Counted from the stretch's first letter, positions 9,189-18,464 are shown. The stretch is 64,000 nucleotides of DNA from Streptomyces flavofungini (GCF_030388665.1 NZ_CP128846.1:2520001-2584000), one strand, 5' to 3'. Notes: a model not told the origin generated them from the letters alone. Program-made: numbers and translations.

Positions 9189-10718
9189 TCAGCTCGTGAG
9201 GGCCCGTGCGGACGCGTACACGTCGAAGACCGCGAGCGTCAGTGGTACGAGCGTCAGGAGGACGAAGACCTCCGCGATCTCCAGGAAGCGGCCCCAGAAG
9301 GGGGTCACGCCGCTGCGGGAGGTGATCAGGCCGATGGTGGTGCACAGGACGGCCGCGGTCGCGATCGCGGCGACGAGCCAGATGGTGCGCAGGTCGAGCG
9401 CCGCGGTGTCGCCGTTCAGGGCGTCGCGCATCAGGCTGTCCGAGGGGTTGAGGCACAGGCCGGCGCCGAGCAGGACCAGGCACGCGAGGCCCGCGGCCAG
9501 GGTGGCGGCGACCTGCGCCGTGTAGCGGAAGAGCTGGGCGCGCATCAGCATCGCGACGCCGGTGGCGAGGGCGAGGAGCTGCCCCCAGCCGTCGTCCGAG
9601 AAGCCGAGGACGGCCGCCGCGCCCACGGAGACCAGGGCGCAGCCGCCGACGAGGCCGATGAGCAGTTCGTGGCCGCGGCGGGCCTGGGCCGCGATGCGGT
9701 CGGCGTCGACGGGATCCTGGGGGGCGCGGTCGGCGTCGGGGTCGAGGTCGGCGCCGTAGGTGGGGCGCGCGGCGTGCGGCGACGCGAAGCCGATGGGCAG
9801 GCGGGCGAACCGCATGGCGAGGCCGGGCAGGAAGGCGAGGGCCCCCACGGCCAGCGGCGCGCACAGCGCGGCGGTCTCGACCGTCTCCATGCGCCAGACC
9901 GTCGCCGCGAACACCGTGAACAAGCCGATCGCGGACGCGCAGACGAACGCCACGAACGGGCCGTCCCCGCGCGGCGACACCAGCGTCAGGACCACCGAGG
10001 CGACGAGCACGGCCGCGCACGCAAGCAGGAACTGGAGCCTGCCGATGCCGTCACCGTCGGTGAGCGGCAGCAGCCCGGAGCCCGCCACCGCCAGGTTCGG
10101 CAGCGCGCCGAGGCCGAGCGCGACGGCGGCAGGCCGGTCGTCGTACACCCGGGCGCGTACGCAGGCGAAGGTGAGCAGCAGCAGGCCCGCGACGGCGGCG
10201 AGGACGCCGGGGAAGCCGTGCATGTCGTGGCGGGGCTGAGCCGTCCAGGTGACGAAGGCCAGCAGGAGCGGCAGGACGGAGCCGCCGATCAGGCCCGCGG
10301 CGCGGGTGAGCTCGCCGTTCCACAGGGAGCGGTCGCTCGTCACGGCGGAGGCGACGGCGTCGGACACGTCGTCGTAGACCGCGGGCGGCAGCGAGGCCGA
10401 GAAGGGGCGCAGGGTGAGCAGCTCGCCGTCGAGGATGCGCTGGGCGGCGAAGGAGCGGGCGCTGTCGAGGACGGCGCCGTCCCTGCGGACCAGGTGATAG
10501 CCCACGGGGGCGCCCTCGGCCGGGCTCTGCCGGGACAGCCGCAGGATCTCCGGGTAGATGTCGGCGACCGGGATGTCGTCGGGCAGCGCCACGTCGATCC
10601 GGCTGTCGGGCGCGACGATGGTGACGCGGCAGAAGCCGAGTCCGGCGCCGGTCCCGGTCGTGGCCACGTGGCCGGGCCGGCCTGTGGTGGTGGCCGTCGC
10701 GGAGGCCGTGGTGCTCAC
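9189..10718 (-). CDS. eccD: Type VII secretion integral membrane protein EccD
   Basis: Central membrane component of the ESX machine, forming much of the pore-proximal membrane layer with EccB, EccC and EccE. The 509-residue protein has a cytosolic ubiquitin-like (YukD) domain at about residues 28-105 (CRVTIVAPDSRIDVALPDD ... ELLTLRPF) followed by about eleven hydrophobic helices from residue 130 to the C-terminus. A hydrophilic loop around residues 325-355 (AARPTYGADLDPDADRAPQ) separates the helix blocks, as in other EccD proteins. It diverges from eccC across a 590-base spacer with tandem repeats. The T7SS context and architecture make the call firm. Confidence 0.92.
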   Translation of the reverse strand: MSTTASATATTTGRPGHVATTGTGAGLGFCRVTIVAPDSRIDVALPDDIPVADIYPEILRLSRQSPAEGAPVGYHLVRRDGAVLDSARSFAAQRILDGELLTLRPFSASLPPAVYDDVSDAVASAVTSDRSLWNGELTRAAGLIGGSVLPLLLAFVTWTAQPRHDMHGFPGVLAAVAGLLLLTFACVRARVYDDRPAAVALGLGALPNLAVAGSGLLPLTDGDGIGRLQFLLACAAVLVASVVLTLVSPRGDGPFVAFVCASAIGLFTVFAATVWRMETVETAALCAPLAVGALAFLPGLAMRFARLPIGFASPHAARPTYGADLDPDADRAPQDPVDADRIAAQARRGHELLIGLVGGCALVSVGAAAVLGFSDDGWGQLLALATGVAMLMRAQLFRYTAQVAATLAAGLACLVLLGAGLCLNPSDSLMRDALNGDTAALDLRTIWLVAAIATAAVLCTTIGLITSRSGVTPFWGRFLEIAEVFVLLTLVPLTLAVFDVYASARALTS

Positions 10719-10774
10719 CTGCTGTTCCCCCTCAGTCTCAGTCAGTCAGTGCTGGTGACCGCGCAGCAGCCGGG

Positions 10775-10910
10775 TCAGGTGCGGGTGGTTGCTGCTCAGT
10801 TTGATGCGGGTGGTTGCTGCTCAGTGCTGGTGTTGGTGGCTGCCGCCCGGTGCTGGTGCGAGTGGCTGCCGCTCAGTGCTGGTGCGAGTGGCTGCCGCTC
10901 AGTGCTGGTG
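10775..10910. repeat. 26-bp minisatellite between eccD and eccC
   Basis: About five copies of a 26-base unit: degenerate copies at 10775-10800 and 10801-10825, then 10826-10851, and identical copies at 10852-10877 and 10878-10903, with a partial sixth. The unit reads GCTGGTGCGAGTGGCTGCCG and ends CTCAGT. Since 26 is not a multiple of three, it is unlikely to be coding. The rest of 10719-11308 shows no gene. Confidence 0.85.
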
Positions 10911-11308
10911 CTGCGTGACGTCGTCCTGGTGATCGCTCGGTCTCGACGCTGACGCCGCGTCGACGCCGTTCCCGTCCCGGCCGACCGAGTCCCCCGCCAG
11001 GCCCGCCCCGCGCTACCCAGCCGACTGTGCCCCATCGCGCGCGGCGGCACGGCGCAAATCGGCTCGGCTGGCTGGTTCTTGAGCCTGTACGCCTTCCCGG
11101 GAGCTCCGTGTGGCATGAAATGACCTGATTCTGCTGGCTGTTGGCCGAACTGCGCTTCGGCTTGAATTCGCGTGTGTTCACACGCACGATCGGCACCCTA
11201 TCGCCCCTCGCGAAGGCCGATGTCAGTAGGATCGGCCGCTGGTCTCCGTCCGCCCGAAACGGGGGCGGCGGATGGAACACCCAGGCCTGGCAAGGGGATT
11301 GGTGCGTA

Positions 11309-14300
11309 GTGAGCCACATCATCGTGAGGCGCCCGCCTCGGGTTCTTCCGTCCGAGGTGCCCACCGCGGAGATCGTCCTGCAACCTCCGCCGGAGCTGCC
11401 GCGCGGCCAGCAGGAGGGCGCGATGATGCAGCTCCTGCCGATGCTCGGCATGGGTGGCTCCGTGGTGTTCTTCTTCATGCCGAATTCGCATCCGTTTATG
11501 AAGATCATGGGCATGGTGATGGTCACGGCGACGCTGGCGATGACCATCGCGATGGTGGTCCGGCACCGCCGCGGCACCCAGGGTCAAATGGCGGACATGC
11601 GGCGCGACTACCTCCGCTACCTGAAGCAGACCCGCCGCTCCGCCCTGAACACGGCGAAGGCGCAGCGCGACGCCCAGTACTACCTCCACCCCTCTCCCGA
11701 GCAGCTGTGGGCCCTGGTCGCCGAGGGCAGCCGGGTGTGGGAGCGGCGCACGGGCGACGCGGACTTCGGGCAGGTGCGCCTCGGCCTCGGCTCGCAGGCC
11801 CTCGCCGCTCCGCTCGTCGCCCCCGAGACCGCGCCGGTGGACGAGCTCGAGCCGCTGACGGCGGGCGCGATGCAGCGTTTCCTCGCCACGCACAGCACCG
11901 TGGAGTCGCTGCCGATGGCGGTGTCCCTGCGCGCCTTCTACCACGTGACGATGAGCGGCGAACCGGACGCGGTGCGCGCCACCGCCCGCGCGCTCACCGC
12001 GTCGCTGGCCTCCCTGCACTCCCCCGACGACGTGCTCATCGCCGTCGCGGCGGGCCGGGACGCGGCACCGCACTGGGAGTGGACCAAGTGGCTCCCGCAC
12101 TGCCAGGCGCCGGGCGCCGCGGACGGGGCGGGCAGCCGCCGCCTCATCACCGGCGACCCGGTGGAGCTGGAGGCGATGCTGTCCGCCCGGCTCCAGGGCC
12201 GCCCCCGCTTCCACCCCGGCGGGACGCCGCTGCCGGAGGAGCCGCACGTCGTCGTCGTGCTCGACGGCCTCTCCCTGGACCCGACGTCCGTCCTGGCATC
12301 CGCCGAGGGACTGCAGGGCGTCACCATCGTGGAGATCGTGCCGGGCGAGCTCGGCAGCGGCCGCGGCGGGCTCTCCGTCGTCGTACAGCCGAAGTCGCTG
12401 CGCCTGGAGTCGGGGCACGGCCTGGTGTACGAGGGCACGCCCGACCTCCTGTCGTACGAGGCCGCCGAGGCGCTCGCCCGGCAGCTCGCGCCGCTGCGGA
12501 TGGCGTCGGGCGGCGACGACGGCCAACCGCTGCTCGCCAACCTGGACTTCACGGAGCTGCTCGGGCTCGGCGACGCCGATTCGGTGGACACGAACCGCAC
12601 CTGGCGCCCGCGCGCGCAGGCGGAGCGGCTGCGCGTCCCGATCGGCGTCGGCGAGGACGGCAGGCCGGTGATGCTGGACCTCAAGGAGGCAGCGCAGGAG
12701 GGCATGGGGCCGCACGGCCTGTGCGTGGGAGCCACCGGTTCCGGCAAGTCGGAGCTGCTGCGCACCCTGGTGCTCGGCCTGGCCGTCACCCACTCCTCCG
12801 AGAGCCTGAACTTCGTGCTCGCCGACTTCAAGGGCGGCGCGACCTTCGCGGGCATGGCACAGATGCCGCACGTCGCCGCCGTGATCACCAACCTCGCGGA
12901 CGACCTGACGCTGGTCGACCGCATGGGCGACTCCATCCGCGGCGAGCTCAACCGCCGCCAGGAACTCCTGCGCGACGCGGGCAACTACGCGAACATCCAC
13001 GACTACGAGAAGGCGCGCGCCGCCGGAGCCGCGCTCCAGCCCATCCCCTCCCTGGTCCTCGTCATCGACGAGTTCAGCGAACTACTCACCGCCAAGCCCG
13101 ACTTCATCGACATGTTCGTGCAGATCGGCCGCATCGGCCGGTCCCTCGGCGTGCATCTGCTGCTCGCCTCGCAGCGCCTGGAGGAGGGGCGCCTGCGCGG
13201 TCTGGAGACCTACCTCTCGTACCGCGTGGGCCTGCGCACGTTCTCCGCCGCCGAGTCCCGGGCGGCGCTCGGCGTGCCCGACGCCTACCAGCTGCCGAAC
13301 GTGCCCGGCTCGGGCTATCTGAAGTTCGGCACGGACGAGATGGTGCGCTTCAAGGCCGCGTACGTCTCCGGGGTGTACCGCTCGGGTTCGGCGCAGGCCG
13401 CGGCCCTCGGCGGGCCCCTGCCGGTGGACCGGCGGCCGGTGCTGTTCACGGCCGCCGAGGTGCCGGTGCGGTACGCGGCGACTCCCCCGCCGGGCCCGCG
13501 GCCCGCCCCCGACTCGGACGACGCGCTCGCCGACACCGTCCTCGACGTCATCGTGCGCCGCCTGGAGGCGCAGGGCCCGGCCGCGCATCAGGTGTGGCTG
13601 CCGCCGCTGGACAGCCCGCCGTCGCTGGACTCGCTGCTCCCGGGGCTCACCGCGGTGCCGGGGCGCGGTCTCACCCAGCCCGGTTACGAGGGCGCGGGCC
13701 GCCTCGTCGTACCGCTGGGCCTGGTCGACAAGCCGTACGAGCAGCGCCGCGACCCGCTCTGGTGCGACTTCTCGGGCGCGGCCGGCCACATGCAGGTCCT
13801 GGGCGGGCCGCAGTCGGGCAAGTCGACGCTGCTGCGCTCGCTGATCGCGTCGTTCGCGCTCACCCACACCCCGCGCGAAGTGCAGTTCTACTGCCTCGAC
13901 TTCGGCGGTGGCGGGCTTTCGGCGGTGGCCGGGCTGCCGCACGTGGGCGGGGTCGCCTCCCGCCTCGACCCGGAGCGGGTGCGGCGCACGCTCGCCGAGG
14001 CCTTCTCCGTCATGACCCGCCGCGAGGAGTACTTCAGGACGGCCGGCATCGCCTCCATCGCCGACTTCCGGGCACGCCGGGCCCGCGGCGACATCTCCGT
14101 CACCGACCAGCCGTGGGGCGACGTCTTCCTCGTCATCGACGGCTGGGGCAACTTCCGCACGGACTACGAGAACCTGGAGCCCGCCGTCCTCGACATCGCG
14201 GCACGCGGCCTCGGCTACGGCATCCACCTGATCCTCACCGCGTCGCGCTCGATGGAGGTCCGGGCGAACCTCAAGGACCACCTGATGAACCGCCTCGAAC

Positions 14301-15277
14301 TGCGCCTCGGCGACACCATGGACTCCGAGTTCGACCGCAAGGTCGCCGCCAACGTCCCGGCCGGTGTGCCAGGGCGTGGCCAGACCCCGCAGAAGCAGCA
14401 CTTCATGGCGGCCGTGCCGCGCGTCGACGGCCTCTCCTCCGACACCGACCTCGCCGAGGCCACCGGCGCCCTCGCCACCGAGGTCGCCCGGCACTGGACG
14501 GAGCCGCCCGCGCCCGCCGTACGGCTGCTGCCGCGCGAACTGCCCGCCACGCAGCTTCCGCCCGGCAACCTCTTCCCGGACCGGGGCGTCTCCTTCGCCC
14601 TCGACGAGGACAACCTCGAACCGGTCTTCGTGGACTTCGAGCAGGACCCCTTCTTCCTCGTCCTCGGCGAGAGCGAGTCCGGCAAGTCCAATCTGCTGCG
14701 CCTGCTCATCCGGCGCCTCACCGAGCGCTACAGCGGCGACGCCTGCAAGCTCTTCGTCGTCGACAACCGCCGCTCCCTGCTCGACGTCACCCCGGCCTCG
14801 CACCTGGCCGAGTACATCCCCATGTCCAACGCCATGGACCACCACGTCAACGCCCTGGTCGACCTCATGCGGCGGCGCGCCCCCGCGGACGACGTCACCG
14901 CCCAGCAGCTCCGCGAGCGCAGTTGGTGGCAGGGCCCGACGGTGTACGTCGTCGTCGACGACTACGACCTCGTGTCCACGTCGAGCGGCAACCCCCTCGG
15001 CCCCCTCACCGACCTGCTCCCCTTCGCCCGCGACGTGGGCGTCCGCTTCATCCTCGCCCGCTCCACGGCGGGCGCGGGACGCGCCACGTACGAGCCGTTC
15101 CTCCAGCGGATGAAGGAACTCGGCGCCCAGGGCATCCTGCTCGCGGGCGACCCGTCCGAGGGCGACCTCCTCGGCGGGGTGCGGCCGCGGCCGATGCCCG
15201 CCGGGCGGGGCATCTTCGTCTCACGCAGGCGGGGGAAGCCGTTGGTGCAGACGGGGTTGCTGGAGGGCGAGCACTGA
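11309..15277 (+). CDS. eccC: Type VII secretion motor ATPase EccC (FtsK/SpoIIIE)
   Basis: Hexameric motor that recognises WXG100-type substrates and drives ESX export. The 1322-residue protein has two N-terminal transmembrane helices (within about residues 35-85), then three FtsK-like ATPase domains. Walker A motifs are GATGSGKSE (about 474), GGPQSGKST (about 832) and GESESGKSN (about 1119). The matching Walker B segments are LVIDEFSELL, LVIDGWGNF and VVVDDYDLV. Domain 1 is the most canonical; domains 2 and 3 lack the acidic residue after the first Asp that domain 1 has. I chose GTG at 11309 (N-terminus SHIIVRRPPRVLPSE, AGGGGA upstream); the frame is open to 11141 but that part is not coding-like. 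Two smaller accessory genes follow on the same strand. Confidence 0.93.
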   Translation: MSHIIVRRPPRVLPSEVPTAEIVLQPPPELPRGQQEGAMMQLLPMLGMGGSVVFFFMPNSHPFMKIMGMVMVTATLAMTIAMVVRHRRGTQGQMADMRRDYLRYLKQTRRSALNTAKAQRDAQYYLHPSPEQLWALVAEGSRVWERRTGDADFGQVRLGLGSQALAAPLVAPETAPVDELEPLTAGAMQRFLATHSTVESLPMAVSLRAFYHVTMSGEPDAVRATARALTASLASLHSPDDVLIAVAAGRDAAPHWEWTKWLPHCQAPGAADGAGSRRLITGDPVELEAMLSARLQGRPRFHPGGTPLPEEPHVVVVLDGLSLDPTSVLASAEGLQGVTIVEIVPGELGSGRGGLSVVVQPKSLRLESGHGLVYEGTPDLLSYEAAEALARQLAPLRMASGGDDGQPLLANLDFTELLGLGDADSVDTNRTWRPRAQAERLRVPIGVGEDGRPVMLDLKEAAQEGMGPHGLCVGATGSGKSELLRTLVLGLAVTHSSESLNFVLADFKGGATFAGMAQMPHVAAVITNLADDLTLVDRMGDSIRGELNRRQELLRDAGNYANIHDYEKARAAGAALQPIPSLVLVIDEFSELLTAKPDFIDMFVQIGRIGRSLGVHLLLASQRLEEGRLRGLETYLSYRVGLRTFSAAESRAALGVPDAYQLPNVPGSGYLKFGTDEMVRFKAAYVSGVYRSGSAQAAALGGPLPVDRRPVLFTAAEVPVRYAATPPPGPRPAPDSDDALADTVLDVIVRRLEAQGPAAHQVWLPPLDSPPSLDSLLPGLTAVPGRGLTQPGYEGAGRLVVPLGLVDKPYEQRRDPLWCDFSGAAGHMQVLGGPQSGKSTLLRSLIASFALTHTPREVQFYCLDFGGGGLSAVAGLPHVGGVASRLDPERVRRTLAEAFSVMTRREEYFRTAGIASIADFRARRARGDISVTDQPWGDVFLVIDGWGNFRTDYENLEPAVLDIAARGLGYGIHLILTASRSMEVRANLKDHLMNRLELRLGDTMDSEFDRKVAANVPAGVPGRGQTPQKQHFMAAVPRVDGLSSDTDLAEATGALATEVARHWTEPPAPAVRLLPRELPATQLPPGNLFPDRGVSFALDEDNLEPVFVDFEQDPFFLVLGESESGKSNLLRLLIRRLTERYSGDACKLFVVDNRRSLLDVTPASHLAEYIPMSNAMDHHVNALVDLMRRRAPADDVTAQQLRERSWWQGPTVYVVVDDYDLVSTSSGNPLGPLTDLLPFARDVGVRFILARSTAGAGRATYEPFLQRMKELGAQGILLAGDPSEGDLLGGVRPRPMPAGRGIFVSRRRGKPLVQTGLLEGEH

Positions 15278-15416
15278 GGTGCCTGGTCCGGCGGGTCGTT
15301 GCTTGCTGTGTGCCCCCGGCACACACGCGGTGACAAGTACGCTGAGCGCACAGTTCGTCCGTTCGTCGTTCGTCGTTACGTCGCGAAGTCGCGAAATCGG
15401 GAAGGGGTCGCTTCAC

Positions 15417-15752
15417 ATGGCCGAGGCACAGGAGCAGGCAGCGGGCCAGGCGCGGGGCAAGGAGACGGAGGAGGAGGTCAAGGCGCGCAAGGAGCGGGAG
15501 AAGAACGAGCTCTACGCCCTCGACATCTCCGGCGTCGAATGGCACGGCGCACCGGGCACGGAGACCCACGAGGAGCGCGTCGAGATCGCCCACCTCCCCG
15601 ACGGCGCCGTGGCCATGCGGTCCTCCCTCGACCCCGACACCGTCCTGCGCTACACGGCGGCGGAGTGGGAGGCGTTCGTCCTGGGGGCGCGGGACGGGGA
15701 GTTCGACTTGGAGCCGGCGCCGCACAACGGGGGGATGCCTGCGGCGGAGTAG
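15417..15752 (+). CDS. DUF397-like protein
   Basis: Encodes 111 residues from ATG at 15417, with GGAAGGGG about nine bases upstream. After a Glu/Lys-rich, helical N-terminus (about 30 residues) it shows a DUF397-type core: ELYALDISGVEWHG, VEIAHLPDGAVAMRSS, and LRYTAAEWEAFVLGARDGEF. DUF397 proteins are small Streptomyces proteins, often beside helix-turn-helix regulators; here there is no regulator and the neighbour is eccC, 139 bases upstream. An 8-bp inverted repeat with a 3-base loop (15307-15325) lies in the gap. A T7SS-related role is inferred only from location. Confidence 0.78.
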   Translation: MAEAQEQAAGQARGKETEEEVKARKEREKNELYALDISGVEWHGAPGTETHEERVEIAHLPDGAVAMRSSLDPDTVLRYTAAEWEAFVLGARDGEFDLEPAPHNGGMPAAE

Positions 15753-15795
15753 CGGGGTGCTTCGGGGGGGTGGGGACAGGGAAGGGGTGGGTTGC

Positions 15796-16218
15796 ATGAA
15801 CGGTGTCGGGAGCGACGCCGACCGAATACGCCGTGGACGGCGCGAGTTCGCCGTCCTCCTCGGTGAATTCCGCCGCACCCCCGTCCTGTTGCCCCTCGGC
15901 GAGCACGACGCGTACCCGCTGACCGCGGACTTCAACGGCGTCCGCTGGATCCACGCCTTCTCCGACGAGGCGGCCCTCGCCCGGTTCGCGGTCCTGCGCG
16001 GCGAGTCGGACCGCCCGTGGGACTACCGACGCCTCCTTGGCGCCCGCCTCCTGGACGGAATCGTTCCGGCACTCGGCGTGCCGTGCGGGGTGGCGCTGGA
16101 CGTGGGCAGCGAGGGGCACGAGGCCCTGTTCCCGCCCGTCACGGGGATCGTCCCCGACGCGGTGGCGGTGGACCACGACACGAACGCCGTCGGTACGGGC
16201 AGGGGGACACAGGGATGA
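15796..16218 (+). CDS. SseB-like domain protein in the T7SS locus
   Basis: Encodes 140 residues from ATG at 15796, with GGAAGGGG about ten bases upstream. The pattern of an N-terminal helix, then PVLLPLGEHDAYPLTADFNGVRWIHAFSDEAALARFA, split here as PVLLPLGEHDAYPLT and RWIHAFSDEAALARFA, and the later GVALDVGSEGHEALFPPVTG, matches the SseB/T7SS accessory fold found in Streptomyces. It is soluble with no signal peptide. It follows the DUF397-like gene by 43 bases and is probably in the eccC transcript. Function is unknown; an adaptor or regulatory role near EccC is possible. Confidence 0.72.
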   Translation: MNGVGSDADRIRRGRREFAVLLGEFRRTPVLLPLGEHDAYPLTADFNGVRWIHAFSDEAALARFAVLRGESDRPWDYRRLLGARLLDGIVPALGVPCGVALDVGSEGHEALFPPVTGIVPDAVAVDHDTNAVGTGRGTQG

Positions 16219-16268
16219 GCGGCGACGCGAAGGACCTCCGCACCGGCGGCAAGGGACTGCTGCCGTAG
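16215..16268 (+). CDS. 17-codon ORF coupled to the SseB-like gene
   Basis: An ATG at 16215 overlaps the previous stop (ATGA) and opens a 17-residue frame, MSGDAKDLRTGGKGLLP, ending at a TAG. The previous gene ends in GGGGGACACAGG, which supplies a ribosome site. It could be a true micropeptide, the truncated remains of a longer downstream gene cut off before the terminator at 16279, or chance. Confidence 0.3.
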   Translation: MSGDAKDLRTGGKGLLP

Positions 16269-16278
16269 CGCAGCAGAA

Positions 16279-16311
16279 CGGGGTGGGCACCTCCCGCGCA
16301 TGCCCACCCCG
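16279..16311. terminator. Bidirectional hairpin between convergent T7SS operons
   Basis: A perfect 11-bp stem (16279-16289 with 16301-16311, 11-base loop) sits between the end of the eccC-side operon and the 3' end of the WXG100 operon. It has no long T-run on either side but is strong and correctly placed to stop both transcripts. Confidence 0.75.
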
Positions 16312-16386
16312 TGCTTCACACTCCACACTGCTCAGCGACGGCGACTCACGTAACTGTCACAGCCGCAACCGCAGCCGCAGTCACTG

Positions 16387-16689
16387 TCACTGGAAGTAGC
16401 TGGCCCCCTTCAGGTCGCCACCCCGGTAGTCACCGCCGGCCATCCCGACCTTCTGGCCGATCTGCATGAGGGCCTGGTGGATTGCCTCCGCGTGCTTGTC
16501 CCACTCCCGCTGCTTGATGACGTACGCCTCGTGGGCCTCGCCCTCCCATCCCGCGGCAACCTTCGCCACGGCCCGCTTGATGTCGGCGAGGTCGCCTTCC
16601 AGACGCGTCGCCTCAGCACCGAGCTGAGTGGTGATGGTGTCGAGGCCGCCATACTTGACTGACATCTCATCGAAGCTCGCACCTGCCAT
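16387..16689 (-). CDS. WXG100-family ESX substrate (Esx protein 1)
   Basis: Encodes 100 residues forming a helix-turn-helix hairpin: helix one about residues 10-45, the turn motif WEG at residues 48-50 in AKVAAGWEGEAHEAY, then helix two to about residue 80 and a glycine-rich tail ending KGASYFQ. WXG100 proteins are small ESX-secreted dimers recognised by EccC. No clear YxxxD/E signal follows helix two, so its partner may carry the export signal. The start at 16689 (MAGASFDEM) lies 60 bases after the second WXG100 gene, and together they form the expected esxA/esxB-type pair; I do not assign which is which. Confidence 0.88.
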   Translation of the reverse strand: MAGASFDEMSVKYGGLDTITTQLGAEATRLEGDLADIKRAVAKVAAGWEGEAHEAYVIKQREWDKHAEAIHQALMQIGQKVGMAGGDYRGGDLKGASYFQ

Positions 16690-16749
16690 ATCTGCCCCAT
16701 CTCCTAGTGGTTGCGGCCAGACCGTGTCCTGGTCCGGGAACGGGTGAAC

Positions 16750-17088
16750 TCAGTAGCTGCTGATGGCCGAGTGCTTGCCGCCGTAGTCCACGTCGATGCT
16801 GTTCATGGTCGAGCGGATGTCGTCCTCGAGCCGGTCCACGTCCGTGCGGTTCTTCGAGATACCGTCCAGGAAGTCCACGAGGATGCGGCCGATCGCCACC
16901 ATGTGCTGGTTGATCTCGGTCTGCTTCTTGTCGAAGGCATGCGCACCAATACCGCGCCAGTTGCCCTCCATCGAGTCCAGGATCCCTTGCAGTCTCTTGA
17001 GCGTTCCCTGGACGGAGTCGTACTTATCGACGATCTCCTTCTCAAGGAGCTTGACTTCGCTGTCATTTAGCTTCCGGCCGTCGGCCAT
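16750..17088 (-). CDS. WXG100-family ESX substrate (Esx protein 2)
   Basis: Encodes 112 residues. Charged helix one covers about residues 8-40, the turn motif is WRG at 44-46 (SMEGNWRGIGAHAFDKKQ), helix two runs to about 95, and the tail ends DVDYGGKHSAISSY. This is the normal length and fold of an actinobacterial Esx protein. It probably heterodimerises with the product of the adjacent 100-residue gene. The ATG at 17088 has AAGGAGGG upstream. It lies 71 bases downstream of a mycosin gene on the same strand, in an operon that likely begins at 20508. Confidence 0.9.
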   Translation of the reverse strand: MADGRKLNDSEVKLLEKEIVDKYDSVQGTLKRLQGILDSMEGNWRGIGAHAFDKKQTEINQHMVAIGRILVDFLDGISKNRTDVDRLEDDIRSTMNSIDVDYGGKHSAISSY

Positions 17089-17159
17089 GAACGGGCCCTC
17101 CTTGCTTGACTGATTGGCTGATCGTTGAGGTTGAGATCTGCGCCGTTTTCCTGCACTGC

Positions 17160-18464
17160 TCAGGCGTTACGGCGATTTCGCACCATCGCGAACGCTCCGC
17201 CACCGATGATCGCGACGGCTGCGACGGCTCCGGCGACGATCCACAACTGGTTGTCGCCGTCACCGGACTTCGAGCTGGACGCCGCCCCGGCCGGCTGACC
17301 GGCAGCGGCGTCGTCCTTCGCCGGTTGCGACGCGGGCGCCGAGGGCTTCGTCGAAGAGTCCTTCGACGGGGCGGTGGGCGACGTTCCCACACCCGGGGTC
17401 TTCTTGTTGGTGAGGGGGTCGATGTCCGGCGGGCCCGGGTTTCCCCTGTTCTTCAGCAGGTTCGGGGCGGGACGGACCAGCCCGTAGCCGAGGTAGTCAC
17501 TGGGCTCGTCCTTCGGCCAGCTGCGGCCCGCGGTGTCGATGAGGACGCGGAGAACCTGGTTCGCCGTCCAGTTGGGGTGCTTGGACCAGATGAGGGCGGC
17601 GGAGGCGGAGGCGATGGCGGTGGCTGCGCTGGTGCCGCCTCCGCCGTCGCAGTAAGAGCGGAACGTCGCGTCGCACCAATGGGGGAGGTTCAGGCCGGGT
17701 GCTGCCAGATCCACGTATTCGCCGAACTCCGAGTACTTGGCTACCTTTCCGGACTTGTCAGCCGCGGAAACGCCCGTGACGCTGGGGTAGGCAGCCGGAT
17801 AACCGATGAAGTTCTTCTTCTGCGCATCGTTTCCGACGCCAGCGAACATCAACTTCCCCTTAGATGCGGCATACTTCACCGCCTCTCGCTGAGCCGGATA
17901 CATGACATTAGACGCGAAAGACATGCTGATGATCCGCGCATCGCTGTCCGCAGCCGCCCGGATCGCTTCGGCACTGTTGCTCTCGTCCTTGCCCTTGGCA
18001 CCCTTGAGACTCATGCGCACAGAGATGACCTTGGCACCGGGTGCCAGTCCCTTGAGTCCACCTCCTCGCCCGGACCCGGCAATCAATTCCGCCATCGTCG
18101 TTCCATGGCTGTCATAGTCGTCCAGAGCCCCGCCCTTCAGACCAGTGACGTCCTTACCGGCGAGCACCTGCCCCTTGAGCGAAGGCGTCACCGTGACGCC
18201 ACTGTCCACAACAGCGACTTTGATGCCCTCGCCAGTGCTCGCTGCCCACAGGTCCTCGGCCCCCATCGCGTCCAAGTACCACTGCTTCGACTGAACGTCA
18301 TCGGCGACCGCGCTCGGCGCCAGCCCCACGGACAGCAGAGCGAGCGCGCTGACCGCCGAGCCCGTCGAGACGGTCCAGCGCCTCGCGCGTCCCGCAAACA
18401 GCCCGGACCCGCCCTCGTGTCGACCCATTGCTGACACCACGCCCTGCACGCCCTTACTCGTCAC
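17160..18464 (-). CDS. mycP: Mycosin (subtilisin-like, membrane-anchored), copy 1
   Basis: Serine protease of the S8 family that associates with ESX systems at the outer face of the membrane. The 434-residue frame contains a signal peptide (hydrophobic core about residues 35-54), Asp87 in VAVVDSGV, His120 in DYDSHGTT, oxyanion Asn212 in AGVGND and Ser279 in GGGGTSAAT. A Pro/Lys/Ser linker follows, and a C-terminal transmembrane helix (about 405-426) ends in MVRNRRNA. The GTG start at 18464 overlaps the upstream stop as GTGA; ATG at 18428 is an alternative that gives a more compact signal peptide. A second, divergent mycosin lies at 25817-27052. Confidence 0.92.
   Translation of the reverse strand: MTSKGVQGVVSAMGRHEGGSGLFAGRARRWTVSTGSAVSALALLSVGLAPSAVADDVQSKQWYLDAMGAEDLWAASTGEGIKVAVVDSGVTVTPSLKGQVLAGKDVTGLKGGALDDYDSHGTTMAELIAGSGRGGGLKGLAPGAKVISVRMSLKGAKGKDESNSAEAIRAAADSDARIISMSFASNVMYPAQREAVKYAASKGKLMFAGVGNDAQKKNFIGYPAAYPSVTGVSAADKSGKVAKYSEFGEYVDLAAPGLNLPHWCDATFRSYCDGGGGTSAATAIASASAALIWSKHPNWTANQVLRVLIDTAGRSWPKDEPSDYLGYGLVRPAPNLLKNRGNPGPPDIDPLTNKKTPGVGTSPTAPSKDSSTKPSAPASQPAKDDAAAGQPAGAASSSKSGDGDNQLWIVAGAVAAVAIIGGGAFAMVRNRRNA

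Noticed and set aside
10775..10910. CRISPR-like array
   Set aside because: Repeats are contiguous 26-base units without spacers, so this is a tandem minisatellite.
11141..11308. N-terminal extension of eccC by 56 residues
   Set aside because: The extra sequence lacks family similarity; the GTG at 11309 with AGGGGA upstream matches the EccC N-terminus.
11272..15333. 1353-codon plus-strand frame overlapping eccC
   Set aside because: Arg/Pro/Ala-rich out-of-phase translation; the eccC frame carries three clear ATPase domains.
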